A DNA stretch of 64,000 nucleotides from Nelumbo lutea (taxonomy: Eukaryota; Streptophyta; Magnoliopsida; Proteales; Nelumbonaceae), in NCBI GenBank assembly GCA_022828595.1, contig JAKGHH010000007.1, positions 35,030,356 to 35,094,355 of the forward strand, read 5' to 3'. The notes beneath the pieces were generated by a model. That model did no database searches. It was given only the letters and a program-made list of their open reading frames with translations, and was not told the DNA's origin. Both the position numbers and the translations under genes were made by a program. This document shows, piece by piece, positions 10,187 to 21,973 of this stretch. Numbering within the stretch: the stretch's first letter is position 1; each line of letters begins with the position of its first letter.

Positions 10187-10508
10187 GGGATGTTTAGAAC
10201 TGTGGCAAACGGTGCCACGTTGGATATACATAGGCATTTCAACAAATGTCCGTGTGTCTCATTGTTTGCTTCAGCTGATTAGCATCGGTGAATCGTATCA
10301 CCCAATGGTTGATTGATGTGTATCCTATGTGGTGTTTATCTGTAAGCACATACAAGAAAAATGGTAATGAAAATCACCTTACCAAACAGTATAGTGTTGC
10401 TCATTGCCTACATGGCAAAAGCGTTTTTTTGTGAAAAACGGATCTTGGAAGCATGGGTGTTTTTTCTTGAAAATTGGTCCCAAAAAGCGTCCATGCTTCT
10501 AAACACCA
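10187..10508. mobile_element. probable MITE with short TIRs and a terminal hairpin
   Basis: GGATGTTTAGAA at the left is inverted as TTCTAAACACCAT at the right. Near the right end, GGAAGCATGGGTGTTTT pairs with AAAAAGCGTCCATGCTTC. No clear target-site duplication, so the boundaries are provisional. Confidence 0.45.
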
Positions 10509-10560
10509 TGTTGATCGAGCCGACTTCTAGGTTCACTTTTCGTGCTTACTCGTAGGTTAT

Positions 10561-11056
10561 TTGACAACACCAATGGCTGGCAGGTGCTCTAGCCATGAAG
10601 TTTGGAATCCCTTTTCCTATTTCTTTTGATGATGCTTTGAAGTGGACTAAATATGCTTAGGTGCGGGTGAATGTGGATGCCAGGTAGCCTCTGATACACA
10701 TGGTTTCCTTAGAACTACTACATGTTTTTCAGGAATTTACTTAAATGGGAAACATTTACCTGGTAAGTGCATTCACCCATGTTCTTTTATTTTCCAGGTA
10801 AATAAGATAGTGGCCGTTTTAGCCATAGAAAGCTATTATCAAAAGGAGTAAGTTTGTCACATCCAAGTATTGGCAACTTCCCCTCCAAGTGGAAAAGTCA
10901 TTTACCTACTTGAGAGATGGATATAACTAGAAAAATAAAATTTCCATGAACCCCACATAAATTTGAAAAAAGAACGTGGGTATCTTGGTCAATAAGAACC
11001 AAAATCCCATTTACCGACATCCCCTTCTGAAAATCCAAAAAACAAATGGGCCCTAA
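10561..11056 (+). pseudogene. possible LINE ORF1 fragment (decayed)
   Basis: Frameshifted translation gives FDNTNGWQVL, AMKFGIPFPISFDDALKWTKYA and VRVNVDAR, reminiscent of the DUF4283/zinc-knuckle region of plant L1 ORF1. It is interrupted at 11057 by an LTR element. Whether it belongs to the same LINE as 14511-15650 cannot be decided by reading alone. Confidence 0.35.
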
Positions 11057-11474
11057 TGTAGGAGCTTTAGGTAGGCCAGTAGCACAACGACACGTGGCTG
11101 AGGGTGGTGCGCAGCACGGGACCAAGTATAAATAGGGGACAACCCCCTTAAGGTAAGGGATTGGAATCTGGACACCCGCTACTCCGAGCTCTCTAGTTTC
11201 TTGGCAACCTCGTATGAGCTACTTCACTCAGGCCTTGTCTGCCCTCTTCGCCACGTCCCTACTAACTTGCCCGTTGAAGTCCATGCCTCGGGCATCGATC
11301 TGGAGCCTCTGACTTTTACTTCCTCTACAGGTCGGACACCACAGGTGCTCGACTCCAGCCGACCTCGGACACTCGCAAGTGCTCGGCCTTAGTTGACCTT
11401 GAACCCCTCCATCAACCAGCTCGTCTCGGAAGCAAATTTATAGAGTTGTCCCTAGCCTATCCTGAGCATCAATA
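11057..11474 (+). repeat. 5' LTR of the non-autonomous element
   Basis: 418 bp with a TATAAATA box at 11127-11134. It is about 100 bp longer than the 3' LTR, which lacks the 11070-11140 region including the TATA box. Confidence 0.75.
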
Positions 11475-11575
11475 ATTGGTGTCGTTAGTGTATACGTTCT
11501 CGTTTCAATCGAGTGGCCGACTGTAGCATACAACATTCACCAGGTTTACATGTTCAGACTGGACGTCAGTCCAAG

Positions 11576-12125
11576 TAGGGGTGTTCATGGGTCGGATTGG
11601 GTCAGTTTATTGGGGTTTTCCCACCCGATCCAACTTGGTCGGGTTACCTGAGGTGGAAACTGAAACTGACCCACTGATAGACCAAACTGACCTGGTCGGT
11701 TTGAGTCGGGCTGGGTCGGTTTGGGTCGGTTTCGGTTTTGCTCCTGTACAAAAGGACACCTAATTGAATTCTAATTGTAATTGCCTAATGGGTTGCTTAT
11801 TTGGTGAAAAAGATTATAGAAAGTTAGAAACTAGGATATATTGCCTATTCTAATTGTAATTGCCTAATGGTCCTTCTAGTTCTAGTAGAAGACTAGTTAT
11901 AGTTAAGTAGGAAACTACTCAAACTAGGAACTACCGAACTAGTAGAAGACTAGTTCGGTTCGGGTCGGGTTGGTTTCGGTTTTCACACAAGAAAACCAAA
12001 ATCGACCCGATATAATGGTTTATATATTTTCCCAACCCGAAACCGACCGGTACTGATGAAAACCCGGCCGACTCGGGTTGGGTCGTCCGGTTTGGTCGGG
12101 TTGGGCATTCTTATGAACAGCCCTA
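11576..12125. mobile_element. hAT MITE, 550 bp, with 8-bp TSD
   Basis: Flanked by the exact 8-bp repeat AGTCCAAG (11568-11575 and 12126-12133). Termini TAGGGGTGTTCAT and, inverted, TAGGGCTGTTCAT. The interior is made of GGGTCGG/CCGACCC words around an AT-rich core. This is a typical plant hAT MITE, nested just inside the LTR element. Confidence 0.88.
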
Positions 12126-12133
12126 AGTCCAAG

Positions 12134-14176
12134 GCACACGACCCTTGGAGGTTATATGCCTAGTTGCTAGGTCCCTCTTGGTCGAATGGTCGCGGTCTGA
12201 AACCTTAACCTAGGTTATATGCCTAGACTGGACATCGACCCAAGGCATACGACCCTCTGGAGGTCACATGCCTGCTCACCCCTTTTTTTTGCAAGGGATC
12301 TAAGGGACCTCGGTCACAATTAATGGGGTGGCCCTTGATATTGGCCTCAGCCTTGGAAGACCCTCCCAGCGTGCAAGTCCTTATCCAGGTTGAAGAGCCG
12401 ACATCGACCCTCTGCTTATCACAAATCATGGTAGAATAGACATGCTGAAGGGAACAATGCCACCTCACTAGGACAAGGGTGCTCTGCGACGCTGACTGGG
12501 CACCACACTAAGCCTCGGCCACGCATGGGTCCATGCGCTCTGTCCCCAAGGGAAGGTCAGCTAGGAGAGCTAAGGTGTGTGCCTCCCCTTCCTTCTCACT
12601 AAGGAAAAGGATCCCCGTGTCCTTGGCGGCAAAGCTAGGCCTTGGCCTGACTCACTTGGGTGTTTGAGTGGATGGCTTATTGAGCAACGGACTTTTGCAT
12701 CTTGCGATCTCTCGGAAGGGGGCATGGGCCCCTACACAGTAAAAATGCAACTACAAAAAGGCACAAGATACGCAAAAATTGTATTCCATGTCGGGCAACT
12801 CAGAATGGGCTTCAGATCTCAGTGACCTCTTCAGCTGCCACATGCTGCACCCCGACGAACTGATCCTTAGGCGGTTACACCCCCTTAGTGGGCATGAGCA
12901 CTTCAACCTTTCATGAAGGCAACCAAGACCTTGAACATGTCTCTTTTGCAGCTACTTGCCGATGACTCTTCAGGCTCACTTCACTTCATCACCTCGGACA
13001 TCGGCCACACCTCAACAGCCCCATATGCCTGCCTCTTGGCAAACGCGCGCCCCTCCTCACCGGAGACCTCAGCTCCTCGACTCAGGGCATCATCACCCTG
13101 GATGCCTGCAGCTTTTTGTTTGCCACCCTCCATGAACCTCAGCCTCAAGGACCTTAGCTCACGTTCCTCACGCAAAGGCCATAGGCTGATGGCATAACAT
13201 GTAACCTGCAACGTAAGCACAATCGTCAACCAAGGAACCCTTTAAGTAATAGAGCAAGTACACACCTCGGGCCACCCCTACGGGCAGCCTGGCCGAGGTG
13301 CCCTCTTGACTGAGGTTCCCTCCTAGCCGAGGTGCCTTCCCGGCCGAGGTGCCCTCCTGACTAACCTGGTCGAGATGCACTCCTGGCCAAGGCGCTCTCT
13401 CCAAGCAACCTGGCCTTCTCGAGCAGCATGTCCCTAGCGTTCAGCAACATCCTTACGCAAGCACGATTTAGTCAATGCTTGCCAACGAGAAAGTGAGCCG
13501 ACATGTCAAGCTGATAGCAGGAATCCTCCTACTGAGGTGAGTGAAGCCGAGGCCATCCTGCATCAAAGTTTATTCCACCACCAGGGACTCATCTTAGATC
13601 TTCCTCGGCACCTGAATATGGGAAAATGTCACAACCTCCTCATTTCGGATGTAAGGCGAGACCCTCTCGGCCATCAAGCCCGACTCCCCGCCAATTTGAC
13701 TTGAACGATTAGCCCTTTGCACTGGATGCAAAGAAATACCACTTCTATCTCACGTACGGTTATGACCCGATGCCCGCTTTGGGAACGGTCCCGAACCTTC
13801 AACGTTGAGACCCATCGCACGTGCGGACAATACCTGATGCCAAAACTCATCTCATGCATGAACACGAAATGCCCGTTCACCATTTGTACCTCACACGGTG
13901 GTGATCGGCCAGAAGCCGATGCCTGGCCCAAACATGAACTCATCAACTAATCTGAAGCACACGACTGGGGGGCATGCGCACCTTGTACCCACTCAAAACA
14001 CGGTACTGAGCTCTCTGAAACCGAGGCCAACACCCCCACACCCGGCGACTGCTCTCACCAGCTCAGTCGTAGCCGAGGCTCTCTTCATAGAAGGCCACTC
14101 AATGCCTCCTAGCAAGGATGACACACTCTCTTAGGCCGAAGCCGAGGTCCTTAGCTAAGACCTCCACCGCGGCCTC
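12134..14176 (+). other. interior of the non-autonomous LTR element, no conserved coding
   Basis: GC-rich sequence with several short frames on both strands (for example 12577-12825, 12913-13197, 13674-13946 minus). None resembles gag or pol, and overlapping frames on both strands reflect base composition. Confidence 0.5.
13280..13395. repeat. short tandem repeat, about 21-bp unit CCGAGGTGCCCTCCTGGC
   Basis: Five to six imperfect units of GGCCGAGGTGCCCTCCTGA lie in tandem in the LTR-element interior. Confidence 0.75.
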
Positions 14177-14194
14177 GAGAGGGGGGGGGAACGA

Positions 14195-14510
14195 TGTAGG
14201 CGCTTTAGGTAGTCCAGTCCCTTACTTTACCTCAAGGTAAGGGACCGGAATTTGGACACCCGCTACTCCAAGTTCTCTAGCTTCTTGGCGACCTCGTCTG
14301 AGCTACTTCACTCTGGCCTAATCTGCCCTCTTCGCCACGCTCCTATTAATTTGATCGTCGAAGTCCCCGCTACTCCATAGGTGCTCGGCTCTAGGTGACC
14401 ATGGACACTCACAGGTTCTCGGCCTCAGCTGACCTCGGACCCCTCCATCAGCCAGCTCACCTCGGAAGCGAATTTATAGTATTGTCCTCAGCCCATCCTG
14501 AGCATCAACA
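14195..14510 (+). repeat. 3' LTR of the non-autonomous element
   Basis: 316 bp, collinear with 11057-11474 apart from an internal deletion; preceded by the G-rich polypurine tract ending at 14190. Confidence 0.75.
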
Positions 14511-15650
14511 GGCCCTTAGTGGAAAAACTATTGATATTGATGTGAGTTATGGGAAGCTCCCTTTGTGGCCTTTTGGGTCATGACTTAGGATATGTGTTGT
14601 GCGGGCAGATAGAATTGATTCAGTTTGCTGCTAAAGCTTTAGCAACCTATAAAGGCCAACCTGTTGCAGATGAGTCGGTCTCTTCTTCTTTACATAGTGA
14701 GGTGTCTCACCATCTTACAGACTCAGACTCTCATTTCTTAGCTATGATCACCAGGATTTGTCTGCATCCAAAACCAGTAATGCTCACCTCTTCGATTCTA
14801 TGGTACATGTTCATCACCATGACGCCTCATCTCAATGAGATGATCCTATGTGAGTTACGCCAATTTTCAACTAATGGCTTAATAGTTACTTAGGGATTAC
14901 CCAAAATACTTCCTATCCATGCATGATGCATGTGTAGAGGCAAATCATAATTAGCGAGGATTTAAATATATACGGCCGTATCATATCGGTATCGGTAAGG
15001 AGATATAACAAATCGACTATGGACAATATTCCAACTTATTATTTATCTACATCTCTTAGCTTCTATCAAAAAGTTTTTTTGTATTGCTCTCAATTCTCTA
15101 CTAAGGGACTTTTGGTGGGGATTCAAAGGTGATGGGCCTCATATTTGCTTTAACTCATAGGCTAATTATATGCTTCCTAAGTCTCTTGGAGGCCTTGGTG
15201 TGAGAGACTTTGGTCAATCAACCTTTCATAACCAAACTTGGTTGGCAATATATAGCCAAGCAACCTATGGGTACAAGTTTTGGCTTGTTGGATTTTAGTA
15301 GATGGGGTGAAGGTTTAATTGTTTCATGACCCTTGGGTTTCCACTATTCAAGGCTTTTTGCTCCCAACAACAACATGATCATAGCTTATAAAAAATAGTC
15401 AACTCTCTATTTAGCTCTGAAGATGGGATCAACCGAAATTATAGAGAATTTTGATCCTTTTATAGTTGATCATATTAGCAAGATACCTCTACAGGAATGT
15501 GAACCCATTGGCTCAGATTTTCTTGTATGGTTACTTACTCCGAGGGGCAATTTCATGACCAAGTCGATCTATATGGAGCTAATTAATCAACAAGGTTCAA
15601 GTTCTACTAATGTCTCACAGTTTGTACTCTAGAAGAAGCATTGAAGCTAT
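14511..15650 (+). pseudogene. L1-type LINE, RT C-terminal and zinc-binding region (decayed)
   Basis: From 15050 the frames read CSQFSTKG, then LWWGF-like, then MLPKSLGGLGVRDFGQ, then LAIYSQAT, then DPWVSTIQGF, then a plus-strand open frame 15423-15632 (IIENFDPFIVDHISKIPL, then the block leading to FMTKSIYMEL). This order (PKxxGGLG, DPW, IPL, xxSVKSxY) is that of the C-terminus of plant L1 ORF2. Stops are frequent. The part 14511-15050 is less clear; it may be earlier LINE sequence. Confidence 0.65.
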
Positions 15651-15746
15651 AAGCATGGTTTTCAGAATTCGATAGAAAAAATTGGGAACTGGTTACCTGA
15701 CCGGTTCCGTTTTACCTTATTTTTCTAGCATCATAAATTTTCCTAA

Positions 15747-16812
15747 GGCTATGTTTGTTTGGGGTGGAAAATTGAATTAGGGAAACCTTTACCCCAATTT
15801 GATTTTACACATGTTTGGTAAGAATGTAATTTTACACTGCAAATCAGTGTAAAACTCATTTTTGAATTTTTTTACACAGATAATCGATGTAAAATATACA
15901 TCAAAATTGTTGGTGTAAAATTAATGTCTCTTTCTTGTCGTTTTTTCTCTCATTGGCGCTGATGCATCTCCGTCAAACATCCAGAAAGAAAACCCAGCAA
16001 CGGCAGTGGCAGTATGAGATTTCTCTCTCCTAGGGTGATAGCGGCAAAACCCATCAGCGGCAGTATGAGATTTCCCTCTCTCAGGGCGGCAGTGACAAAA
16101 CCCAGTTGCAGTATTATGGGATTTCTCTCTCCCAGGGCAGATCTGAACCCAGGGCAATAGTGGCAAAACCTAGCAGCGACAGTATGAGATTTCTCTCTCT
16201 CCAAAGCGGATCTGAACCTAGGGCGGCAGCGGTAGTATGAGATTTCTCTCTCCCAGGGCAGTAGAGGCAAAACCCATCAGTGTATGAGATTTCTCTCTCA
16301 CAGGGCAGATCTGAACCCAGGGCAGCAGTGACAAAACCCAATTGCAGCAGCAGTATGAGATTTCTCTTTCCTAGGGCGGCATTGACAAAACCCAGTTGTA
16401 GTGGCAGTATGAGATTTCTCTCTCTTAGGGCGGATCTGAACCCAGGGCGGCAGCAGCAAAACCCAGTTGCAACGGCAGTATGAGATTTCTCTCCTGCGGC
16501 GGATCTGAACACAGGGCAGCAGCTGCAAAACTTAGTTGCAGCGGCAGTATGAGATTTCTCTCTCTCTCTCTTGTTCTCTTCTTCTTCTTCCCCCCCCCCC
16601 TTTTTTTATTTCTTTGTTCCATCACCGCTGCTGCAACCAGTTGCAGCGACAAATCTGTGAACCCACCTCCGACCTTTCTCTCTCCATCTGTCTCTCTTTC
16701 TCTCTTCTCCTCCTCTTTTTTCTTCTTCTTCCTCTTCTTTCCTCCTCCTTTTGTATCGACTAGAGTAGCTCTCATCTCACCAAATTTACACCTTGACAAC
16801 CAAACATAATCG
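15747..16812. mobile_element. Tourist-like element carrying a minisatellite
   Basis: The left end TAA|GGCTATGTTTGTTTGG is inverted at the right as CCAAACATA (to about 16809). The subterminal GTGTAAAA words are also inverted. TIR similarity to the Tourist MITE at 50030 is clear on the left; the matching right-hand TAA is not intact. The cargo is a ten-unit minisatellite followed by a CT-rich stretch (16555-16760). Confidence 0.55.
16008..16560. repeat. minisatellite, ten units in short (about 50 bp) and long (about 71 bp) forms
   Basis: Every unit carries CAGTATGAGATTTCTCTCTC, then CCAGGGC, then GGCAGYRGCAAAACCCAG. Unit anchors (TATGAGATTT) lie near 16013, 16063, 16112, 16183, 16235, 16282, 16353, 16407, 16479 and 16548. 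Long units contain the extra block AGATCTGAACCCAGGGC. Because the long unit and the spacing are not multiples of three, the open frames on both strands are by-products. Confidence 0.9.
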
Positions 16813-17807
16813 GTGTAAATTTTTAAAATCTAACGGTCCAAGTTTCCATCGACAACTAAACTGGTTCACACTTTCCATCGGTATAATTTTGAGTGAAGTC
16901 ATGTTTAATAGATCCATCCACAGTGGCTTTTGCGTTGGAAGGTAGGTTTATAGAGAAAACCATGAAATCGTGTTTGGCAAAAGGCCTAGAAAGTTGATAA
17001 TATTTTTGCATGAACCACAAATTTGACTTTTTCATGGGGACTATCTTCTCCAAATTAAAGTGGCTACCTCAATACAACTCAATCAATGCTAATGCCTTCC
17101 CAAACGAGCTTAAGGTAGGCTGTAATCAGTCATTTGAAGCGCAATGGGATTTGGGAAGGTTGAAGAGCAGCGGCTTCTGGCTTTCAAAGTAGGCTCTATG
17201 GGCAGCCCTAAAAGCTACGTTTAGTAAAATATTCAGAGAATCCAAATCAGTTCTCAGTCAGTCATTTGAAGGGGCTGCTTGCTTCAGCCTCTTTGAATGG
17301 CTTATCCAGAGAGCACTTCAAATCAGCTGAACCAGTTTAACTGAATCTTCACTTCTGTCCTTCCAAATGGGCCACAAAAATTATTCAAAAATCTTCATAA
17401 CTTTTTGCTGTAAATAAATAAAAATGAGAAAAATGTAGAAATTCGGATGGGTTATTGAAGTGTTTGAGAGATATTTCAGTAATTTTAACATATAAAGACA
17501 TCATACGCTAAACATAAAATTAGCAAATTATTGGATAGTCAATTTAAGTATTTTAGAAAAATTTTAAGGGTTAATGATCATTTACTTTAATGATTTTGTG
17601 GATATTACTGGCATGTACGCTCTTAAAGTTGATCTACCATTGCAAATTTGAATGGACTATAAGCTAAAAGCGAAGAAATGGCTTATGCTGTTTAAGAAGC
17701 TAATTAAGTTGGTTCAGTTGCCTTCAAGTGCCCTGGATAAACTATTCAAAAAGGCTGAGCAGACAGCGCTTAAAATGATTGATTGGTGGCTGAGTCGTCA
17801 GGTTTTA
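16813..17807. other. unassigned, MITE-like fragments
   Basis: Contains TTTGGCAAAAGGCC, CCCAAACGAGC and CCAAATGGGCC words typical of subterminal MITE sequence, and a direct repeat of CAGTCATTTGAAG (17128 and 17259). I could not define an element or gene. Confidence 0.35.
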
Positions 17808-18140
17808 GGGGGTTGTATATTGGCAAGTTTTTTTTTGAAAGATTTTCTATAAGTTCTATAGTCAAAAGATGTAATGAGCTTTTTTATCAAGATCTTGATA
17901 GCTTGAAGACTGTTTGGTTAAGACGTCTTTTTTTGTGCGAAGACTAATTGAAAAAAAACCTGAAAAGCTCCATTTGGATCTTTCCAAAAATAGCCCAAAA
18001 CGGGCATCACACGTCTTTCGATGCAATGTCTTTTGGCGGTTAGATTTCCTCCCAACCAAACAGAAAAAAAAAATGACGTAATTTGTTGGGCTTCTAAATA
18101 ACTGACAGACCGCATGGAAAGACACACCAAACGGGGCCAC
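17808..18140. mobile_element. MITE of the family seen again at 62838-63178
   Basis: Shares AAAAGCTCCATTTGG, CAGCCCAAAA(T/C)GGGC, ACGTCTTTCG and CTTTTGGCGG(T/C)TAGAT in the same order as the copy at 62838-63178. The outer ends are TTGGCAAG at the left and CACACCAAACGGGGC at the right, an imperfect inverted pair. An 11-bp A-run lies near the centre. Boundaries approximate. Confidence 0.6.
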
Positions 18141-18239
18141 CTCAAAAATCCAGAGCTGCTCTTTAGTCCTCCCAAGCACAATATCACCGTTTTTGAGGGG
18201 CTAAAACTTTGATTCAACCAGATTTAGGAAGTTAAGAAG

Positions 18240-18562
18240 TAGGTATTTGGAACCAACGCTGTTTCTTTTAAAAAAACGATGCTGCATCCATTTTTTTCAG
18301 AAAACACTTGATGTTTGGTTATGTGTTTTTCCGAAAAATGTTTCCTCCAACTAGGCCTTGAAAATCGGAAATGTGTGGTTTGAGAAAACATCTTATGCTG
18401 GCATGGTATTGAAAAACGCCTATGTGATAGCAACAAGGCAACAACAACGGTACAAAATAGAAAAAACGAAAAAGCATTTTTCTCAAAAAATGGCATGCCA
18501 ATCAGAACCATTTTCTCAAAAAATGCCTCTGAGAAAATGGCATTAGTTCCAAACACGCTTAA
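18240..18562. mobile_element. Tourist-like foldback MITE
   Basis: Left GGTATTTGGAACCAACGC pairs with the reverse complement of right GCATTAGTTCCAAACACGC, followed by TTA. Inner arms also pair (AAAACATTT... and GAGAAAA...CATTTT). The left flank reads GTA instead of TTA, so the duplication is degenerate. Confidence 0.55.
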
Positions 18563-19751
18563 AAAATGTTTCACCAAGACTGTTGGGGTAGAGCCCAACT
18601 TGTAAAGGCGCCAAAAAGCTGCCACCTAATGAGTGCCCTCCCAAATGGATGGTAATTGACAAACGTAAGAAACTCATAGATGACATAAGTAGTTACAAAA
18701 CGACCTAAATAAGTTGATACAGATGACTTAACCACTAGTCTTGGTGCTTAACTCCCTTCTCTCACATTGTCATTGAGTGGCGTATAAGCAAAACCCACCA
18801 TTTGGTTGGATTGAGATGGTGGTGATGATGATGATGATAATTCTTTTTTACATCAGATTTAGAATGAATTGAGAGACACTGATTTTATTGGTAAAATTAC
18901 GAATTTGCTAATTCTGAAGCAAGATACAAATTACTGGTACTCTGGAAATGTAAAGATTGTGTATCAAAACTGTTGTCTTTTTAGTTTCTGTAAATATAGA
19001 GGAAAGGGAATAAGGTGAGGGGTATTATTCTGATATTCTCACCTTAATGCTCACACGAGTCTTCTTTTCTTCTTTCTCATATATGTGGTTTATTTATTCT
19101 AAAAATAAAAATCACAAAATTCTCTTTAATCTTAATTTTATTTAATAAAAATCAACATAACTTTCTCTAATAGACTCATTTTTTTACTCCCCTCAATTGT
19201 CATTGTTTGTATTCTCTAAGAATAGACCTCAGACCTGTATACCAAGGTTAAAGCCCAAATTTGCCAACCAGAGCTCACCTAAGTTAAACCTAACACAACT
19301 TGTGATGGGCTTGAATGGATTTGGTTACTCTTGGGTTGGTTGTTCAAATTTGGAAGTTTTCTCACTCAGGCTTTTCACTTTTTATCCTTTTTTTTTTTTT
19401 TTTGCTTTATAGTAGTACCATAGAAATACCAACAACAACTATAAAGCTAAAGTTAATCTATCTATAAAAGGTGATGGTTTTTCTTTTTCAACAATTAAAA
19501 AGGGAAGATAACTTAAATGGTTCAGATATACCTGACAACTACAACTAAAAAGGCAAGAAATTAATCCAAAAAATATACATAAAGAGGCTTACAAGCCTAT
19601 CTCTACTTTCCTATTTTACTACATTTGGAGAGCCCAATATATAGAATATCCTTTACAAACTTATATCAAATGAAAATTGCAATAAAAGAGGAAAACTAAT
19701 TTGTTTCTTCATTTCAAGGGGAGAAATTATAAAGAATAACAAGAGGATATT
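18563..19751. other. unassigned, with a short (GAT)n run
   Basis: No gene or element recognised. A GGTGATGATGATGATGAT run lies at 18822-18838 and T-runs at 19390-19403. Confidence 0.35.
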
Positions 19752-20217
19752 TGATGCAGTACAGAAAGAAGATAGTAAGTTCTATGCATGTTGGGACCAC
19801 TCTAAGACACATAAGAAGCTAGGATGATGCTATTGGTCCAACTGAGTAAACAATTGCCAAGTTAGTGCCAACATGGAATTTCTATCTTAGTTCAAATTTA
19901 CCAAGTTAGTGTCAATACAGGACATCTATCTTAGTTCGTAATTATCAAGTTAGCATTAGATCATGATCTCTGAATTTTTGTTCAATTAGGACTTTCTTTT
20001 TAGGAGTTTTAGTAGAATTCTATTATGGAGTATTTACATAGATTAGAAAACTTTCTTGTGGGAGCCATAAGGGTGTAAGTCTATATAAAGAGTAGAAAGG
20101 GGAGTTTTATGCTTATTTTCTCTAATTTTTTAGTAAAGAATTCTCTTCTTGTTTATTTCTGCTTTTGCTCTTTTCTTTGAAGATTCTTTAAACGTGGTTT
20201 GTTTCCATACAGTGCCA
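19752..20217 (+). repeat. 5' LTR of the gypsy element
   Basis: 466 bp; TATATAAA at 20082-20089, about 135 bp before its end. Confidence 0.9.
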
Positions 20218-20276
20218 TTTAGTATCAGAGCTCAAATTTGATTATTCTTTGGATTATGACTCCTAAGAAGAAATAA

Positions 20277-21100
20277 TTGGATTACATAATGGAGCATGAA
20301 TTCAACAAGAAAACACAAGAAGATGTGTTAAAGTTGAGAAGACAAGTCGATGCACTTGCTCAAGTGTTGAAATTATTGCAAGGGGACAGCAACTCCGATG
20401 CAAGTGTATTTGCTCGTTCCTTTTCATCATCAAGGCAAGCAACCAGACTGGTTGTAGTTGCGGGTGATGGCCAGAGACGATGGGAAATGAGTCTCAAGAT
20501 TGAAATCTCAAAATTTTATGGACTCCATATGAATTCATGGACTGACTCTTCGTGGTAAAAAAAGTCATTGAGTTCATGGAAGTTCCAGAAAATAAGATCG
20601 TGTCCTTAATAACCATTCGGTTCAGAGGGCGAGCAGTAGCATGATGGCATCAACTGAAATTGATGACAAATTAGTGGCAAGGTACATTGGTGGCCTAAGA
20701 CCAAATAAGTAAGATGTATTGGATTTATTTGACTATTGTGAAGTCTCTATGGCTCATCAACATGCTTTAATCATAGAAAGGTCAAACAATAGGCCTAATC
20801 AATTGGGTTGAACCCAAGTTAGTGGACCAAACCTAAATTAGATTAGTTCATCTGGGTTGAAATGCTATAAGTGTGGTGAAATGGGTCATAAGGCTATTGA
20901 ATGTGCAAGGAATGATAACATAAATGAGTGTTGTTTGTAGAAAATGAGAGAGAATACCAAGGAGATGCATGTGACTTTTCAGACTCACCTTTGTTTGACT
21001 CCTATGATGATGAAACTTTAGAAGGTGAATTGGTGTATGGCGATGTAGGTGAAACCTTAATGATGCAATGATCATTTTTAACACCAAAGGAGGAATCAAA
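20277..21100 (+). pseudogene. gypsy gag with CCHC zinc knuckle (broken)
   Basis: The frame 20277-20558 gives the coiled-coil N-terminus (KLRRQVDALAQVLKLL) and KIEISKFYG, then frameshifts into VIEFMEVPENKIVSL and TIRFRGRA. A gap of some 100 codons relative to the usual gag precedes ARYIGGLRP, then the zinc knuckle CYKCGEMGHKAIEC at about 20863-20904. Stops occur throughout. Confidence 0.8.
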
Positions 21101-21973
21101 GTATTGATTTAGAAATAGCATCTTTTACACCATATGTACTATAGGGGGAAGATAGCAAACCAAATAATTGATAACGGGAGCTGTGAGAATGTTGTGTCAG
21201 AATAAACTATCAATAAACTAAATCTGAAAACCCAACAACATCTTCACCCATACAAGCTTGCTGGTTGCAAAAGGAAAATGAGGTAATAGTTATACAACGA
21301 AGTTTGGTGAGCTTTTATATTGGCCAACACTATAGTGATCAGGCATGGTGTGATATTGTGTGCATGGATGCATTCCATCTACTACTTGGGTGACCATGGC
21401 AATTTGATTGCCACGTCATACATGATGGATGGAAGAGTACCTATTCTTTTGAGTTTAAGGGGAAAAGACTGACTCTTTGTTCTTCAAGAGAGATAGTACC
21501 TAAGCTAAAACTTGGAAAGAGTGCTAGTCCTTTTACCATGATTGAATTCTAAAGTTCCTTGAAGGAGACTAATAATGTGTATGCAATAGTTAAAAAAGAC
21601 CCTCAATTTAAGGACATGACAAGTTCAAGTGTGAAACTAAGAAACCTTTGTGTAAAGACCCAAGATAGTTTAGAAGCAATTAATGCCAAATACAAACAAC
21701 ATGTTGATAAAAGGAGGAGGAGAGTATTTGATGTAGTGGACTATGTCCAATAGATGACTATCTATCGATTGGGCAACGTGGAAAACTGGCACCAAGGAAG
21801 GTTGGACTGTGTGAAATGGTTGAAGTCATTAATGACAATGCCTATATGTTTAAGCTACCCAACCATATACATACCTATGATGTCCTCAATATCAAACACT
21901 GTGTACCATATGTTGGCAATCACTTGGATGATGATTTAAATCCGGGGTCAGATTCTCTCCAACCCAGAGAGGA
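21101..21973 (+). pseudogene. gypsy protease fused to the integrase C-terminus (deletion)
   Basis: Protease region: IIDNGSCENVVS (about 21164-21200), then MDAFHLLLG.PWQFDCHVIHDG. After EFKGKRLTL and REIVPKL, homology jumps near 21550-21640 to the end of integrase: AINAKYKQHVDKRRR (21679-21723), FDVVDYV, and VEVINDNAYMFKLP (21817-21858). RT and RNase H are missing, so the copy could move only if supplied in trans, and its gag is also broken. Confidence 0.8.

Larger units (their letters stand above)
11057..14510 (+). mobile_element. non-autonomous LTR retrotransposon (gypsy-like, GC-rich)
   Basis: Two direct repeats act as LTRs: 11057-11474 and 14195-14510. Both begin TGTAGG(A/C)GCTTTAGGTAG, share GACACCCGCTACTCC, GAGCTACTTCACTC and GAACCCCTCCATCA-like blocks, and end AGCATCAA(C/T)A. 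A purine tract (14177-14191) precedes the 3' LTR. After the 5' LTR comes ATTGGTGTCG, reminiscent of the ATTGGCGCCG primer-site context of plant gypsy elements. The interior (about 2.1 kb without the MITE) shows no gag, protease, RT or integrase, so it would depend on another element. GGCCCT occurs at both junctions (11050-11055 and 14511-14516) but two bases out of register with TG...CA. Confidence 0.75.

Noticed and set aside
12223..14134. Series of 60-94-codon frames in the GC-rich LTR element
   Set aside because: Overlapping on both strands, no gag or pol motif, explained by high GC content.
14936..15005. GGCCGTATCATATCGGTATCGG stretch as a separate MITE
   Set aside because: No inverted partner or target duplication found; left as part of the LINE-like remnant.
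16008..16560. Possible CRISPR-like array (ten regular repeats)
   Set aside because: There are no unique spacers of constant length; the units themselves vary between two related forms, and the context is a eukaryotic transposon.
15921..16809. Long overlapping open frames on both strands over the repeat array
   Set aside because: They are generated by the minisatellite and CT tracts; units vary in length out of phase, and no domain is recognisable.
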